From positions 1 through 33,103 of the forward strand of contig JAAVYP010000003.1 in NCBI GenBank assembly GCA_022791195.1: a DNA stretch of 33,103 nt, read 5' to 3'. Below, one piece after another: positions 15,641 through 24,372 of the stretch; position 1 is the first letter of the stretch, and the number at the start of each line of letters is the position of its first letter. Origin of the DNA: Clostridiales bacterium. GTDB taxonomy: Bacteria > Bacillota > Clostridia > Oscillospirales > CAG-272. Both the position numbers and the translations under genes were made by a program. Under the pieces are notes generated by a model. That model worked only from the letters and a program-made list of their open reading frames with translations. It searched no databases and was not told the origin of the DNA.

Positions 15641-17518
15641 ATGGAAAAGGTAGCCATTCTTGATTGCGGCGGACAGTACACAAAGGTAATTGACCGAAAG
15701 GTGCGGGAATTAGGCGTATATACTGATATTTTTCCGCTTGGCGTGGATATTGATAAAATTAGGCCTTATCAGGCGATTATTTTCAGCGGGGGCCCCTCCA
15801 GTGTTTGGGCGGCCGGCGCACCGGCGTATGACCCTGCCATTTTTGATTTGGACAAGCCTATGCTTGGCATCTGTTATGGCATGCATTTAATTAACGAGCA
15901 TTTTGGCGGAGTCGTAAAGCCGGAGGTCAAGACTGAATACGGTCAGTTAGAAATAGATGTAGATACTTCTTGCCCTTTGTTTGATGGCCTTGACAGTAAA
16001 GAAGCGGTGTTAATGAGCCATGGTGACGCGGTTAGCGTATTTGCGCCCGGCTTTACAACGGTAGCGAGCACCGAAGGGGTTTGCGCAGGTATTTATAATC
16101 CCGATAAAAATATTGTGGCCGTACAGTTCCATCCGGAGGTGGAGCCGACTGTCAACGGGCAAAAAATGCTTGAAAACTTTTTGCGCAAAATGTGCGGCTT
16201 AACCGAGGTGTATGCCTTGGAAGACCGGATTCAAACCTCCATCGACATGATTCGCAAGCGTGTCGGCGATAACAAGGTTTTGGTGTTGGTCAGCGGCGGT
16301 GTGGATTCGGCGGTGACAGCGGCTTTGCTGTTGAAAGCTCTTTCACCCGATAAGGTTTATGCGATTCATATCGATCATGGCTTGATGCGTAAAAATGAAA
16401 GCGATATTATCTGCGAAAATCTGGTGGATCTTGGTTTAATTCATCTAAAGCGTGTCAACGCGATGGACGCATTTTTCTATGACAAAATTGACTGTGATGG
16501 CGATGGTGTCGAGATTGGTCCTTTATCCGAGACGATTGACCCGGAAGTAAAGCGGAAAATTATTGGCTCTATGTTTATCAAGGTGACCAGAGATGCAGCG
16601 CTTTCCTTTGGCATTGATCGTTTTGAGGATACGTTTTTAGCACAGGGAACTTTGCGTCCCGACTTAATCGAAAGCGGTAATCCAGATGTTTCGGGCTATG
16701 CGCATAAAATTAAAACGCATCATAACGATGTGGATATTGTCCGCAAAGCGCGCGAGCGGGGCATGATTATTGAGACAAACTGGGACTGGCATAAGGATGA
16801 GGTGCGCCAAGTGGCCAGAATGCTTGGTCTTGATGAATCGATTGCGGCAAGACAGCCGTTTCCGGGACCAGGATTAGGGGTTCGCTTGATTTGCTGTGAC
16901 GGACCGGAACCAGAGCGCTCAGAGAGCCAGAAACAGGCTGTCAGTGACTATGTGCAGCGTATAGGAGAGGGACGTTATTCTATCGAAATGGGGCCGGTGC
17001 GTTCGGTGGGCGTGCAAGGTGATAACCGTTCATATAAAACGCTGTCGTGTCTGTATGGGCCGCAGGATTTAAAGCAGGTTTGCTGGCCGGAGGTTATGAA
17101 GGTAGCCAAAGGCATACCGAACGAATTTTCTTTTATTAACCGTGTTGCTTATGCACTGGATGGCCCGGCTGAGGGAACGATCACGTGTGAAGGACTGCAC
17201 ATTTCGCCCGAAACAGCTGATTTGCTGCGCGAAATCGACGCGATTGTGACCGGCAACTTGCTCAATAAAAAAATTGCACAGTGTTTTGCCGTTCTATTTC
17301 CTATGTCAAAGAGCGAAGGCAAGAAATATTCCTGTGCCATTCGCGCGGTATGTACGAATGACTTTATGACCGCCCGCAGTGCGGTTCCGGGTGAAGATTT
17401 TGCCATCGAAGCTTTAGAAAAAACGGTAGAAGAGATTAAGGCGGCCGTCGGCGATTCGATCAGCCACATCTTCTATGATGTCACTGGAAAACCGCCCGCT
17501 ACGGTCGAATGGGAGTGA
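15641..17518 (+). CDS. guaA: glutamine-hydrolysing GMP synthase, long (eukaryote-like) type
   Basis: GuaA converts XMP, ATP and glutamine to GMP. The N-terminal class I amidotransferase has nucleophile Cys78 (GICYGMH), His164 and Glu166 (QFHPEVEP). The ATP-pyrophosphatase P-loop is SGGVDS (218-223), and the C-terminus ends GKPPATVEWE. At 625 residues it is about 100 longer than the usual bacterial enzyme (~515-525). The extra part follows PFPGPGLGVRL: a first RSVGVQGDNRSY block, NRVAYALDGP, then a second segment with DFMTARSAVPG. This order matches the duplicated dimerisation domain of human-type GMPS. GGGGTG lies 6 nt before the ATG. Confidence 0.95.
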   Translation: MEKVAILDCGGQYTKVIDRKVRELGVYTDIFPLGVDIDKIRPYQAIIFSGGPSSVWAAGAPAYDPAIFDLDKPMLGICYGMHLINEHFGGVVKPEVKTEYGQLEIDVDTSCPLFDGLDSKEAVLMSHGDAVSVFAPGFTTVASTEGVCAGIYNPDKNIVAVQFHPEVEPTVNGQKMLENFLRKMCGLTEVYALEDRIQTSIDMIRKRVGDNKVLVLVSGGVDSAVTAALLLKALSPDKVYAIHIDHGLMRKNESDIICENLVDLGLIHLKRVNAMDAFFYDKIDCDGDGVEIGPLSETIDPEVKRKIIGSMFIKVTRDAALSFGIDRFEDTFLAQGTLRPDLIESGNPDVSGYAHKIKTHHNDVDIVRKARERGMIIETNWDWHKDEVRQVARMLGLDESIAARQPFPGPGLGVRLICCDGPEPERSESQKQAVSDYVQRIGEGRYSIEMGPVRSVGVQGDNRSYKTLSCLYGPQDLKQVCWPEVMKVAKGIPNEFSFINRVAYALDGPAEGTITCEGLHISPETADLLREIDAIVTGNLLNKKIAQCFAVLFPMSKSEGKKYSCAIRAVCTNDFMTARSAVPGEDFAIEALEKTVEEIKAAVGDSISHIFYDVTGKPPATVEWE

Positions 17519-17531
17519 TTTCATACCCACG

Positions 17532-17558
17532 AAAAAGCCCGTAATTACTGGGCTTTCT
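17532..17558. terminator. weak hairpin after guaA
   Basis: AAAGCCC (17534-17540) and GGGCTTT (17550-17556) with a 9-nt loop, 15 nt past the guaA stop. The following T-run is short (TTTCT), so it may terminate only partly. Confidence 0.5.
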
Positions 17559-17605
17559 AAGCCATAACGCCCTCTGTGGCACATTATTTGAATTATTGTA
17601 AAAGT

Positions 17606-17646
17606 AAAGAGCTATCAGATTTTTAAAGTCTGATAGCTCTTTTTTG
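17606..17646. terminator. strong intrinsic terminator
   Basis: AAAGAGCTATCAGA (17606-17619) and its perfect complement (17629-17642) form a 14-bp stem followed by TTTTTT on the plus strand. It can end guaA transcription. On the minus strand it would also follow a 16-codon frame ending at 17651-17653, possibly a gene tail remnant. Confidence 0.85.
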
Positions 17647-17756
17647 CGTTTATTTGTTTTTAAGTTTGTCTTTGAACGCTTCAACCATTGCATCGCATAA
17701 CTAAACAGCCTGAGAAGTGTTTTAGAAATAACAATTTTGAAAGGTAGGAACAGACA

Positions 17757-18044
17757 ATGGCAAAGACAATTTTTGAAGAGATGGTTGGCACTTATATTCA
17801 GGTTGGAGATTGTTTTCGCCTTGACTTAAAACTGCCTGAAAAAGACAAAAGCCAATAGACGTATGGGGACAGCATTGCTTGCGGTATACCAAACAGTATA
17901 AACGATTGCTCTATTCTAATTTATTGACAAGCGGTAAACTGAACAAAGACCTTGCAGACATTAATAAGCAGGCAGAAGAGATATTCTCTCGATTAGTAAA
18001 GCAAATGGCAGAACGGTGAGGGGGTAACGGAACATAAACTTCCT
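17757..18044 (+). pseudogene. frameshifted remnant of transposon-encoded protein TnpV
   Basis: The ATG at 17757 opens MAKTIFEEMVGTYIQVGD, the conserved start of TnpV from Tn4451-type and other Clostridia integrative elements, but the frame stops after 33 codons (TAG 17856-17858). In the next frame, from 17853, the family continues: PIDVWGQHCLRYTKQYKRLLYSN, LLTSGKLNKDLADINKQAEE, then KQMAER and a TGA at 18017. A second shift restores EGVTEHKLP (to 18044), after which similarity ends, so the usual last ~30 residues are lost. Two frameshifts plus truncation make it a clear pseudogene. No tnpX recombinase or other element gene is seen. Confidence 0.8.
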
Positions 18045-18290
18045 TTAAAATCGAGTATTTTCATCTCACATGGTTCAATCCTTTTTTATATTAACCGAAT
18101 GAAATACTTTTGACGGAGTGCAGTGTCTTTTTCTCATTCATCCTACAAAATATCATGTAGGATAAATGGTATAAATCGTTTCCCAGCTGTTTGAACAGTA
18201 TATTTTCCGCTATATTGCTCAACAGCCGCAACACGATATTCGTGCTGCGGCTGCTTTCAGATAAAGACCAAATCCAAACTTAATATAATT
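18045..18290. other. intergenic stretch with two inverted repeats
   Basis: No gene is seen. ATCCTACA/TGTAGGAT (18140-18163) is a perfect 8-bp inverted repeat. Around 18223-18253, CAGCCGCA...TGCGGCTG flanks a further CACGA/TCGTG pairing, giving a stem of about 13 pairs with one mismatch and a 3-nt loop. The latter lies about 40-70 nt past the stop of the minus-strand gene; it has no T-tract, so it may stabilise the mRNA end rather than terminate. Confidence 0.5.
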
Positions 18291-20438
18291 TTATTTTATT
18301 TTTATAGAATCGGTACGGTAAATGAATTTAACCTGACCGTCCATATCATCAGAAATACCCGAGAAAGATTTATAATTTTTTGAAACATCTGCAGTGGCTT
18401 TGACTCTGGTGAACAATCCATTGAGATCTCCGTCCACAGCATCGACAAGTTTTTGAACGCCCTGTTCGTTAAACTCTTTTAATCCATCGGATAATTTCAT
18501 TGCACCGTCATGCAGCGCAGTTACTCCATTAACAAGTGCCGGAGCGCCGTTCTTCAGAGTGAAAATTCCATTGCACAGTTCATTCATACCGGCATATAGT
18601 TCCGATGTTCCGGATTTTAGCTGAGATGCACCTGCATTAAGTGCGTCTGCGCCGTCTTTAGCTGATGCAACTCCGGCGGTATATTGGTTAAGCCCGGTAT
18701 AGAAAGAGTTGTAGCTGTCGAGCTGTTCTTTGAGGGCGGAGATAGAGGCCGCACCGGACTTTGCCTGCTCAAGAGCTGCTGTGATCTGCCCCTGTACCTC
18801 GGCAGAGTTCATATTCTGCTCGATCAGCAGTTTAACTTGCTCCGCTGTTTTTGCTGCAATCGTATTTTGGATATCCTGTGACTGCATGTGCGTATTAGCT
18901 TGCGCATCAATCATCGCTTTTACAGCAGCAGACTGCATCTGCATATCGATAGCAGCGCCGATTTGCTCCTGCTGTTCTGCGGTTATCATACCGGCTTTCA
19001 CAGCCGACACATACTGCTCCTTTGTCATGTTCTTACTTGCAAGAACCTGTGTTTCTATATTTTCGCGTACGCTCTCTGAAATCTTAGCGATAACCTGTTC
19101 ATTGACCGCAGCTGTTACAGCAGCCGTGATTGCATCCTTCTGTTCATTGACAGCGGCTGTTACCTTTTGAAGTGCAACTGCCTGTGCCTCTTTTGCTACA
19201 TTGGTCGTATCTAATGAAGTGATCACCCCGTTTAGAATCTCTGCATAGTTTTCGATTGTCAATACAGGTACATTAAGTCCTGCTGTCGCAAGCTGTGTAT
19301 TCGCCATATTCAGAAGCGAATCAAACACCTGTTTTGCGCCTGCATTCAAAGTACTGTTATTATCAGTCAGTTGTCCAAGACCGCCTGCAAGTGTTTGAGC
19401 ACCGTCTGCAAGGTCTGCGGCGCCATGATTCAACTCTTCTGCACCGTTCTTTAGCTTTGCAGCGCCATCCGCCAACTGATTGATTCCGTTTACAAGTTCC
19501 TCGGATTTGTCAAGAAGAGTACACAAACCATCATACAGTTGAGAAGAACCGTTTATAAGCTGATTCATTGCACCGGTAAGCTCATCAAGTGAATCATTCA
19601 ATTTATCCACAGAATCAAGTTCATCTGTATTCAGGCGGGTGAAAATCTCATTGGTAGCAATTGTAGCTGTATTTGCCATTTCAAAGTTTTTGACATTAGC
19701 GGTGATTTCCACATAATCAGAAATTTCAAGCTTATCCTTATCTATATTCAGATTACTTTGAAGTCCGGGAAAGGCGATGCCTATAATGACTGTACGGCTG
19801 CCGTCATTGATCAGTTTTCCGTTTGATACATCCACATTAGTGAATGTATCGTTATCCAATATCATTCCGGTTATCATGGCGAAAGGTACATACATTTTTT
19901 CCTGTTTGCCATCGATGTCAACCATGTCATACTGATTGTTTTTATAGTCGAAACGAATGGTTACCTTGCCGCTTTTTCCGGCAAGCTCTTCAGAAGAAAT
20001 ATTTTTTCCATCGAGTTTATATGAGACACTGAGATTTACGGGCAGTTCTTTTTCAATATTGCCCTGATAATATATGTCATTGCCTTGTGCGTCCCAGACC
20101 CGCATATGATTGCTGTTCATTGTATAAGACTCATCGCCTTTGACATTTTCTACATTGGTAAGTTCAGATTTGTCAGAGAAAGCATTGCTGTCAGCTGCAT
20201 TTTTAATCCAATCGCTGACAATGATCTTTTTAACGCTGCCATCTGCGCCGGCTAACACATAAACGGTTTCGTCTTTCACAAGATCTGCTTCGTTTTCTGC
20301 GGCGGGTAAAACCGGATTTTCTTTCGTTTTTTGCTGTTCTTTTCCGGATGCCATAGCAAATATGGTAGCACTGACTCCTCCGGCAAGTATTGTGCAACAA
20401 AGAATAGCTGCCAGCGGTTTCTTTATTTTGCTGATCAT
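18291..20438 (-). CDS. exported heptad-repeat protein (YhgE/Pip-like tail, TIGR03057-type repeats)
   Basis: This 715-residue protein has one N-terminal membrane segment or signal peptide (about 7-30), then a beta-rich domain (about 50-265). Long tracts of the 'L-x-x-G' heptad repeat follow (about 290-365 and 595-665, e.g. QLADGAAKLKNGAEELNHGA), separated by an Ala/Gln-rich coiled-coil stretch (about 420-575). Such repeats occur in YhgE/Pip proteins and in partners of MMPL-type transporters. There is no C-terminal membrane anchor. It is the last gene of an apparent operon with the MMPL transporter 60 nt upstream; AGGAGG precedes the ATG. I infer an envelope accessory subunit of the transporter; the substrate is unknown. 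Confidence 0.78.
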   Translation of the reverse strand: MISKIKKPLAAILCCTILAGGVSATIFAMASGKEQQKTKENPVLPAAENEADLVKDETVYVLAGADGSVKKIIVSDWIKNAADSNAFSDKSELTNVENVKGDESYTMNSNHMRVWDAQGNDIYYQGNIEKELPVNLSVSYKLDGKNISSEELAGKSGKVTIRFDYKNNQYDMVDIDGKQEKMYVPFAMITGMILDNDTFTNVDVSNGKLINDGSRTVIIGIAFPGLQSNLNIDKDKLEISDYVEITANVKNFEMANTATIATNEIFTRLNTDELDSVDKLNDSLDELTGAMNQLINGSSQLYDGLCTLLDKSEELVNGINQLADGAAKLKNGAEELNHGAADLADGAQTLAGGLGQLTDNNSTLNAGAKQVFDSLLNMANTQLATAGLNVPVLTIENYAEILNGVITSLDTTNVAKEAQAVALQKVTAAVNEQKDAITAAVTAAVNEQVIAKISESVRENIETQVLASKNMTKEQYVSAVKAGMITAEQQEQIGAAIDMQMQSAAVKAMIDAQANTHMQSQDIQNTIAAKTAEQVKLLIEQNMNSAEVQGQITAALEQAKSGAASISALKEQLDSYNSFYTGLNQYTAGVASAKDGADALNAGASQLKSGTSELYAGMNELCNGIFTLKNGAPALVNGVTALHDGAMKLSDGLKEFNEQGVQKLVDAVDGDLNGLFTRVKATADVSKNYKSFSGISDDMDGQVKFIYRTDSIKIK

Positions 20439-20498
20439 TATAAAATTACCTCCTGATCAATAATCTTTATTATTTCAATAAGTACAAGGTTTGTGAAA

Positions 20499-22652
20499 TC
20501 ATACATGCATTTCAATTTTTTGAGATAGCGTTTCTTTCGGTTCTGTTGGATCTTTCGGTGCGTCAGGACCGTTAGGGGGACGTTTTTCTTTTTTCTTCAT
20601 GCCAAAGGTCGTTGCACATATCAGCTTATCACAAAGCATAAGCAGTGACGGCAGAATAAAGATTACGCACAGCATACTTACCACTGCACCCCGCGCCATC
20701 AGCATACACATGGAGCTGATGATGTCGATATCGGAATATACGGCAACTCCGAATGTTGCGGCAAAGAGTCCCATACCGGAAACAATAATAGACGGAATGG
20801 AAGCAGCAAGTGCAGTTGATACGCTGTAACGCTTATCGTTGCCGGCAATGCGCTCAGATTTATAGCGGGTAGTCATAAGAATTGCATAGTCAACGGTTGC
20901 GCCGAGTTGAATGGTACTTATACAGATCGGTGCAATAAACGGAAGTGACTGTCCGAGATAGTGAGGAAGCCCAAGATTGATGAAGATAGCAAGCTCAATA
21001 ACCGAAATCAGAATAAACGGCAGAGAGAAACTTTTTTCCACCAATGCGATAATAATAAAGATTGCAATGATCGAAATTGCATTGACAACCTGAAAATCGT
21101 GATCTGTCGTTTCAATCATATCTTTCATACAGGGCGCCTCACCAATGAGCATACCTGTTTCATCGTATTTTTTCAGAATTGTATTCAGACTGTCGATCTG
21201 GGTATTAACATCATCGCTTGCCACCTTGTATTCGGAGTTGATAAGAAGCAGCTCCCATTTTTCGCTTTCAAGAATTTCCTTAATGCTTTCCGGAATGATC
21301 TCCTCCGGTACTCTGCTGCCAAGGACTGATTCCAAACCGAGTACATATTTTACGCCGTCCACCTGTTCCATTTCATTGATCATGGAACGAACAGCTTTAG
21401 AGGGTATATTAGAATCCAACAAGATCATATGTGTAGACGCAATATTAAAATCTTCGGACAGTTTGGAATTGGCGATAACATATTCCATATCCTGCGGCAG
21501 ACACTCGCCCATATCGTAATAGACTTCATTGTTTGTCTTATTATATCCGTACAGCGCAGGTGCGATTAAGAGCGCAAAAATGATAAGGAAAACAGGAAAT
21601 ACCTTTGTGATGCTTCCGGCAAACCTTGTCATATTAGGAATAAGCGAACGGTGTTTTGTTTTCTGCAAAGGCTTATCAAAAACAAGGATGAGTGCCGGTA
21701 AAACCGTTACACAACCTATGACACCTAATATGACACCTTTTGCCATAACGATACCGAGGTCGCGTCCTAATGTAAATGTCATAAAGCAAAGGGCGACAAA
21801 TCCGGCGACGGTTGTAATGGAACTTCCTACAACAGATGCAAGTGTTTGTTGAATGGCAACGGTCATAGCATCTTTGTGATCGCTGTATTTTTCTCTTTGT
21901 TCATTATAGCTGTGCCACAGAAAAATCGAATAGTCCATAGTAACTGCAAGCTGAAGTACAGCTGACAAAGCTTTTGTTATGTATGAAATCTCGCCGAAGA
22001 AATAGTTAGAGCCGAGATTCATAAGAATCATCATACCGATTGACGCAAGGAACACAAACGGTACAAGCCAGCCGTCAAGAAGTATGAGCATGGCAAGGCA
22101 GGCAAACAGCACGGCAAGACCGACATAAATCGGTTCCTCTTGCTCACACAGATCCTTCAGGTCTGTGACAAGTGCTGACATACCGGAAACAAAACATTGT
22201 TTACCCGCAATGGAACGGATCTCGCGAATGGCGTCCATTGTAATATCAGCAGAAGTGGAAGTGTCAAAGAACACTGCCATCATGGTTGCATTGTCGGTAT
22301 TAAATTCATCATAGAGTGCGTCCGGCAAAAACTCTTTCGGGAAAGATATATCTGTAAGGGATGAATACCATAATACAGTTTCAACATGGTCGACTGCCTC
22401 AAACTTTTCAACTAAAGCAGCGATGTCTTTATCCGGCATGTTTTCTACAATAATTAGTGAGAATGCCCCTTTGCCGAACTCTTCGAGCAGTTCGTTTTGT
22501 CCATTTACGGTGTCTATATCTTCAGGAAGATAATCCAGCATATCGTAATTGACTCTTGTTGCAAACATACCAAGCAATGAAGGAACCATCAACACAACGG
22601 CAATAATCAAGATTAAAACACGATGTTTTACCACCGCTTTTGAAAATCGCAT
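20499..22652 (-). CDS. MMPL/RND-family transporter
   Basis: This 717-residue protein has the duplicated RND architecture: TM1 (about 12-30), a large external loop (about 35-170), five TM helices (about 175-325), TM7 (about 350-370), a second loop (about 375-520), and five more helices (about 525-680). Each half carries the proton-relay-like motif: TMDYSIFLWHSY and TVDYAILMTTRY. The C-terminal tail is basic and Pro-rich. MMPL proteins export lipids or hydrophobic compounds using the proton gradient. It starts 5 nt after the HdeD-like gene stop, with GAGAGG upstream, and is followed by the heptad-repeat exported protein. The system is probably repressed by the TetR gene upstream. Confidence 0.92.
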   Translation of the reverse strand: MRFSKAVVKHRVLILIIAVVLMVPSLLGMFATRVNYDMLDYLPEDIDTVNGQNELLEEFGKGAFSLIIVENMPDKDIAALVEKFEAVDHVETVLWYSSLTDISFPKEFLPDALYDEFNTDNATMMAVFFDTSTSADITMDAIREIRSIAGKQCFVSGMSALVTDLKDLCEQEEPIYVGLAVLFACLAMLILLDGWLVPFVFLASIGMMILMNLGSNYFFGEISYITKALSAVLQLAVTMDYSIFLWHSYNEQREKYSDHKDAMTVAIQQTLASVVGSSITTVAGFVALCFMTFTLGRDLGIVMAKGVILGVIGCVTVLPALILVFDKPLQKTKHRSLIPNMTRFAGSITKVFPVFLIIFALLIAPALYGYNKTNNEVYYDMGECLPQDMEYVIANSKLSEDFNIASTHMILLDSNIPSKAVRSMINEMEQVDGVKYVLGLESVLGSRVPEEIIPESIKEILESEKWELLLINSEYKVASDDVNTQIDSLNTILKKYDETGMLIGEAPCMKDMIETTDHDFQVVNAISIIAIFIIIALVEKSFSLPFILISVIELAIFINLGLPHYLGQSLPFIAPICISTIQLGATVDYAILMTTRYKSERIAGNDKRYSVSTALAASIPSIIVSGMGLFAATFGVAVYSDIDIISSMCMLMARGAVVSMLCVIFILPSLLMLCDKLICATTFGMKKKEKRPPNGPDAPKDPTEPKETLSQKIEMHV

Positions 22653-22657
22653 TTTAT

Positions 22658-23254
22658 TTAATCCTCTCTTTCTTCATAATAATCTATTTCGATCACGTCA
22701 GGTCGTTGATGCTTAATGATCTTAACTGCTGTAATAACTGTACTTATGTTTAAAACCCCTTCGCACAGCATAGAAATACCAATCAGCACCGTTAAAATAC
22801 GGCTGCTTTCACTGGGATGCGCTATAAGCAGGATGCCAAAGATCACAGTAATAATTGCCAAAGCCAGTATCAGCCACCATTCACGAATGCCAAATCTCTT
22901 TGAGTCAATAGATATTTGAATTTTAAATAGTCCGTCTGCAAAAAAAGAAAGTCCTAATGTAATGCAGATAAAGTTCATAAGACTGTTTGGATGCAGCAAC
23001 ATAATCATTCCTAAAGCAATCATCATGATACCGAAGGCCAAATCATACTGAAACGCAAGACGGTAGAGGTCCTTTGAAAAATATCCTACCAATCTTACTA
23101 TGCCAAAAACAATTAAGATTGCTCCGCATATGGTGCCGACGGCCGATATAGAAAAATCCGGAACGGCAATCAAAAAAATTCCCAACGCACACAATAGTAT
23201 GGATATGACGATATATCCTATTTTGGCAGTTTTCATAGGAGCTACAGAACGCAT
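22658..23254 (-). CDS. HdeD-like DUF308 membrane protein
   Basis: This 198-residue protein has six predicted membrane helices in three hairpins with repeated pattern 'G...L..P.S...' (LLCALGIFLIAVPDFS, MIALGMIMLLHPNS, VIFGILLIAHPSES), the DUF308/HdeD signature. In enterics HdeD is linked to acid resistance; here its role is unknown. It is the first gene of the operon with the MMPL transporter and heptad protein. AGGAGG lies 7 nt upstream of ATG 23254. A candidate extended -10 (TGCTATACT) is at 23308-23316. Confidence 0.87.
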   Translation of the reverse strand: MRSVAPMKTAKIGYIVISILLCALGIFLIAVPDFSISAVGTICGAILIVFGIVRLVGYFSKDLYRLAFQYDLAFGIMMIALGMIMLLHPNSLMNFICITLGLSFFADGLFKIQISIDSKRFGIREWWLILALAIITVIFGILLIAHPSESSRILTVLIGISMLCEGVLNISTVITAVKIIKHQRPDVIEIDYYEERED

Positions 23255-23307
23255 AGGTGTTTCCTCCTTTCAAATTAAATATGACAGCAATTCTCTTTTG
23301 CAACATA

Positions 23308-23316
23308 AGTATAGCA
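23308..23316 (-). promoter_or_regulatory. candidate extended -10 of the HdeD-MMPL operon
   Basis: On the minus strand TGC-TATACT (23308-23316) lies about 55 nt upstream of the start. The position 17 nt further upstream reads TTTTCC, a poor -35, so activity may rely on the TG extension or an activator. Confidence 0.45.
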
Positions 23317-23380
23317 AAAAAGTATGCAGCGGAAAATTGACAACTGAACTTAACTGCCATAAAAATAGACAACAAAAATA

Positions 23381-23433
23381 GAATTGCCTCAATTTTAGAC
23401 ATTTGTGTTCGTTTGTCTAAAAACAGGCAATTC
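23381..23433. repeat. 53-nt nested inverted repeat, candidate regulatory site
   Basis: Outer arms GAATTGCCT (23381-23389) / AGGCAATTC (23425-23433) and inner arms TTTTAGACA (23393-23401) / TGTCTAAAA (23414-23422) are each perfectly complementary, separated by 3, 12 and 2 nt. A further TAGACA occurs at 23366-23371, 30 bp from the inner one. It sits between the TetR terminator and the operon promoter. Confidence 0.7.
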
Positions 23434-23463
23434 CAAAACATAATATACGCCGCTTTCGGTTAA

Positions 23464-23500
23464 TAAAAAAAGCCTACGTATCTTTTGATGATAGGTAGGC
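23464..23500 (-). terminator. intrinsic terminator of the TetR gene
   Basis: On the minus strand GCCTAC-C-TATC, a 7-nt loop, GATA-C-GTAGGC, then TTTTTTTATT. One internal mismatch. It separates the XRE-TetR unit from the HdeD-MMPL operon. Confidence 0.85.
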
Positions 23501-23516
23501 GATTAACAATAGTGTT

Positions 23517-24095
23517 TTAATCACGTTTCACGTATTCATTGTTTTTTTGGCATCTTTTAATCAGTTCGCTTGATAAACCGTTGCAAAGAAAAAGAAGATG
23601 TTTCAGTTTTTCAATTGCATCATCCTGCATTCCGGTATTGATCCAATCAATAAATAAACCAAACAACTCGCATTTAGTAAACAGAATCATAATATCTCTG
23701 TCGCTTTTACTGATAATGTCTTTTTCAAAAACGGTATCAAAATATGTTGTAACAACATATTCACAGATTCTCATAAGATATTGTTCATATATGTTGCGAT
23801 TTACCGAATTGCAAATATGTAATATTGCTCTTTTGTTATCCAATGTAAAACGAAATGCAGCTTCAACGCCTTCATCGATTGATGTAATGCTGGAATGTTG
23901 TTGTATCAGTGTATTCGCTGCATCCATAACAATTTCTTCGATTAATGCCGGTATATCTTGAAAATGATAATAAAAGGAATTTCGATTGATTCCGCACTCC
24001 TCTACGATCTTACGAACACTGATTTGAGTGAGTGGTTGCTCATTTAGCAGTTTTAAAAAAGATTCTTTGATGGCCCGTTTTGTAAAATTCGGCAT
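23517..24095 (-). CDS. TetR/AcrR family transcriptional regulator
   Basis: This 192-residue protein has an N-terminal TetR helix-turn-helix (about 8-50): TQISVRKIVEECGINRNSFYYHFQDIPALIEEI, where the recognition helix and YYHF are standard. The C-terminal helices (about 60-185) fit the DhaS-like or TetR_C_7 type common in Firmicutes. It starts 3 nt after the XRE gene stop, with GAGGG inside that gene's end as ribosome binding site, so both are cotranscribed. The neighbouring operon is the likely target. The inducer is unknown. Confidence 0.9.
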   Translation of the reverse strand: MPNFTKRAIKESFLKLLNEQPLTQISVRKIVEECGINRNSFYYHFQDIPALIEEIVMDAANTLIQQHSSITSIDEGVEAAFRFTLDNKRAILHICNSVNRNIYEQYLMRICEYVVTTYFDTVFEKDIISKSDRDIMILFTKCELFGLFIDWINTGMQDDAIEKLKHLLFLCNGLSSELIKRCQKNNEYVKRD

Positions 24096-24098
24096 ATT

Positions 24099-24320
24099 TT
24101 AACCCTCTTTCAAAATGATATCTACTATATCTGAAAGCCCGCAATGAAGAACCAAACATATTTTCGCAAGTGTTTCTAAATTTACAGATTCTCCACGCCC
24201 CATTTTAGCGATTACGGAGGGACTGAGATTGGTTTGCTTTTGAAGATCTTTCTTTTTTAGTTTTAAATCGATTAGCTTATGCCACAATTTGTCATATGAA
24301 AACTGATAAGTTAATTCCAT
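24099..24320 (-). CDS. small Cro/CI (XRE) family helix-turn-helix protein
   Basis: This 73-residue protein is almost entirely an XRE DNA-binding domain: helices with LKKKDLQKQTNLSPSVIAKMGRGESVNLETLAKICLVLHCGLSDIVD. This HTH_26-like type is common as a stand-alone regulator in Clostridia mobile elements and accessory operons. The start is secure: AAGGAGGGG precedes ATG 24320. A consensus-like promoter lies just upstream. It probably autoregulates the XRE-TetR unit, which is inference. Confidence 0.9.
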   Translation of the reverse strand: MELTYQFSYDKLWHKLIDLKLKKKDLQKQTNLSPSVIAKMGRGESVNLETLAKICLVLHCGLSDIVDIILKEG

Positions 24321-24343
24321 GTTTGCCCCTCCTTATACATTTT

Positions 24344-24372
24344 ATTATATCATTTTTTCTATCATAATTCAA
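24344..24372 (-). promoter_or_regulatory. SigA-type promoter of the XRE-TetR unit
   Basis: On the minus strand TTGAAT (24367-24372), 17 nt, TATAAT (24344-24349). The predicted start lies about 17 nt before the ATG. Confidence 0.78.

Noticed and set aside
17651-17701. Minus-strand 16-codon frame (LCDAMVEAFKDKLKNK) followed by a terminator
   Set aside because: It looks like a gene tail but is preceded by a stop and matches no family I can name; only noted as a possible remnant of the mobile element.
18069-18080. GGTTCAATCC, resembling a tRNA T-loop
   Set aside because: No acceptor stem, anticodon arm or D arm can be placed around it.
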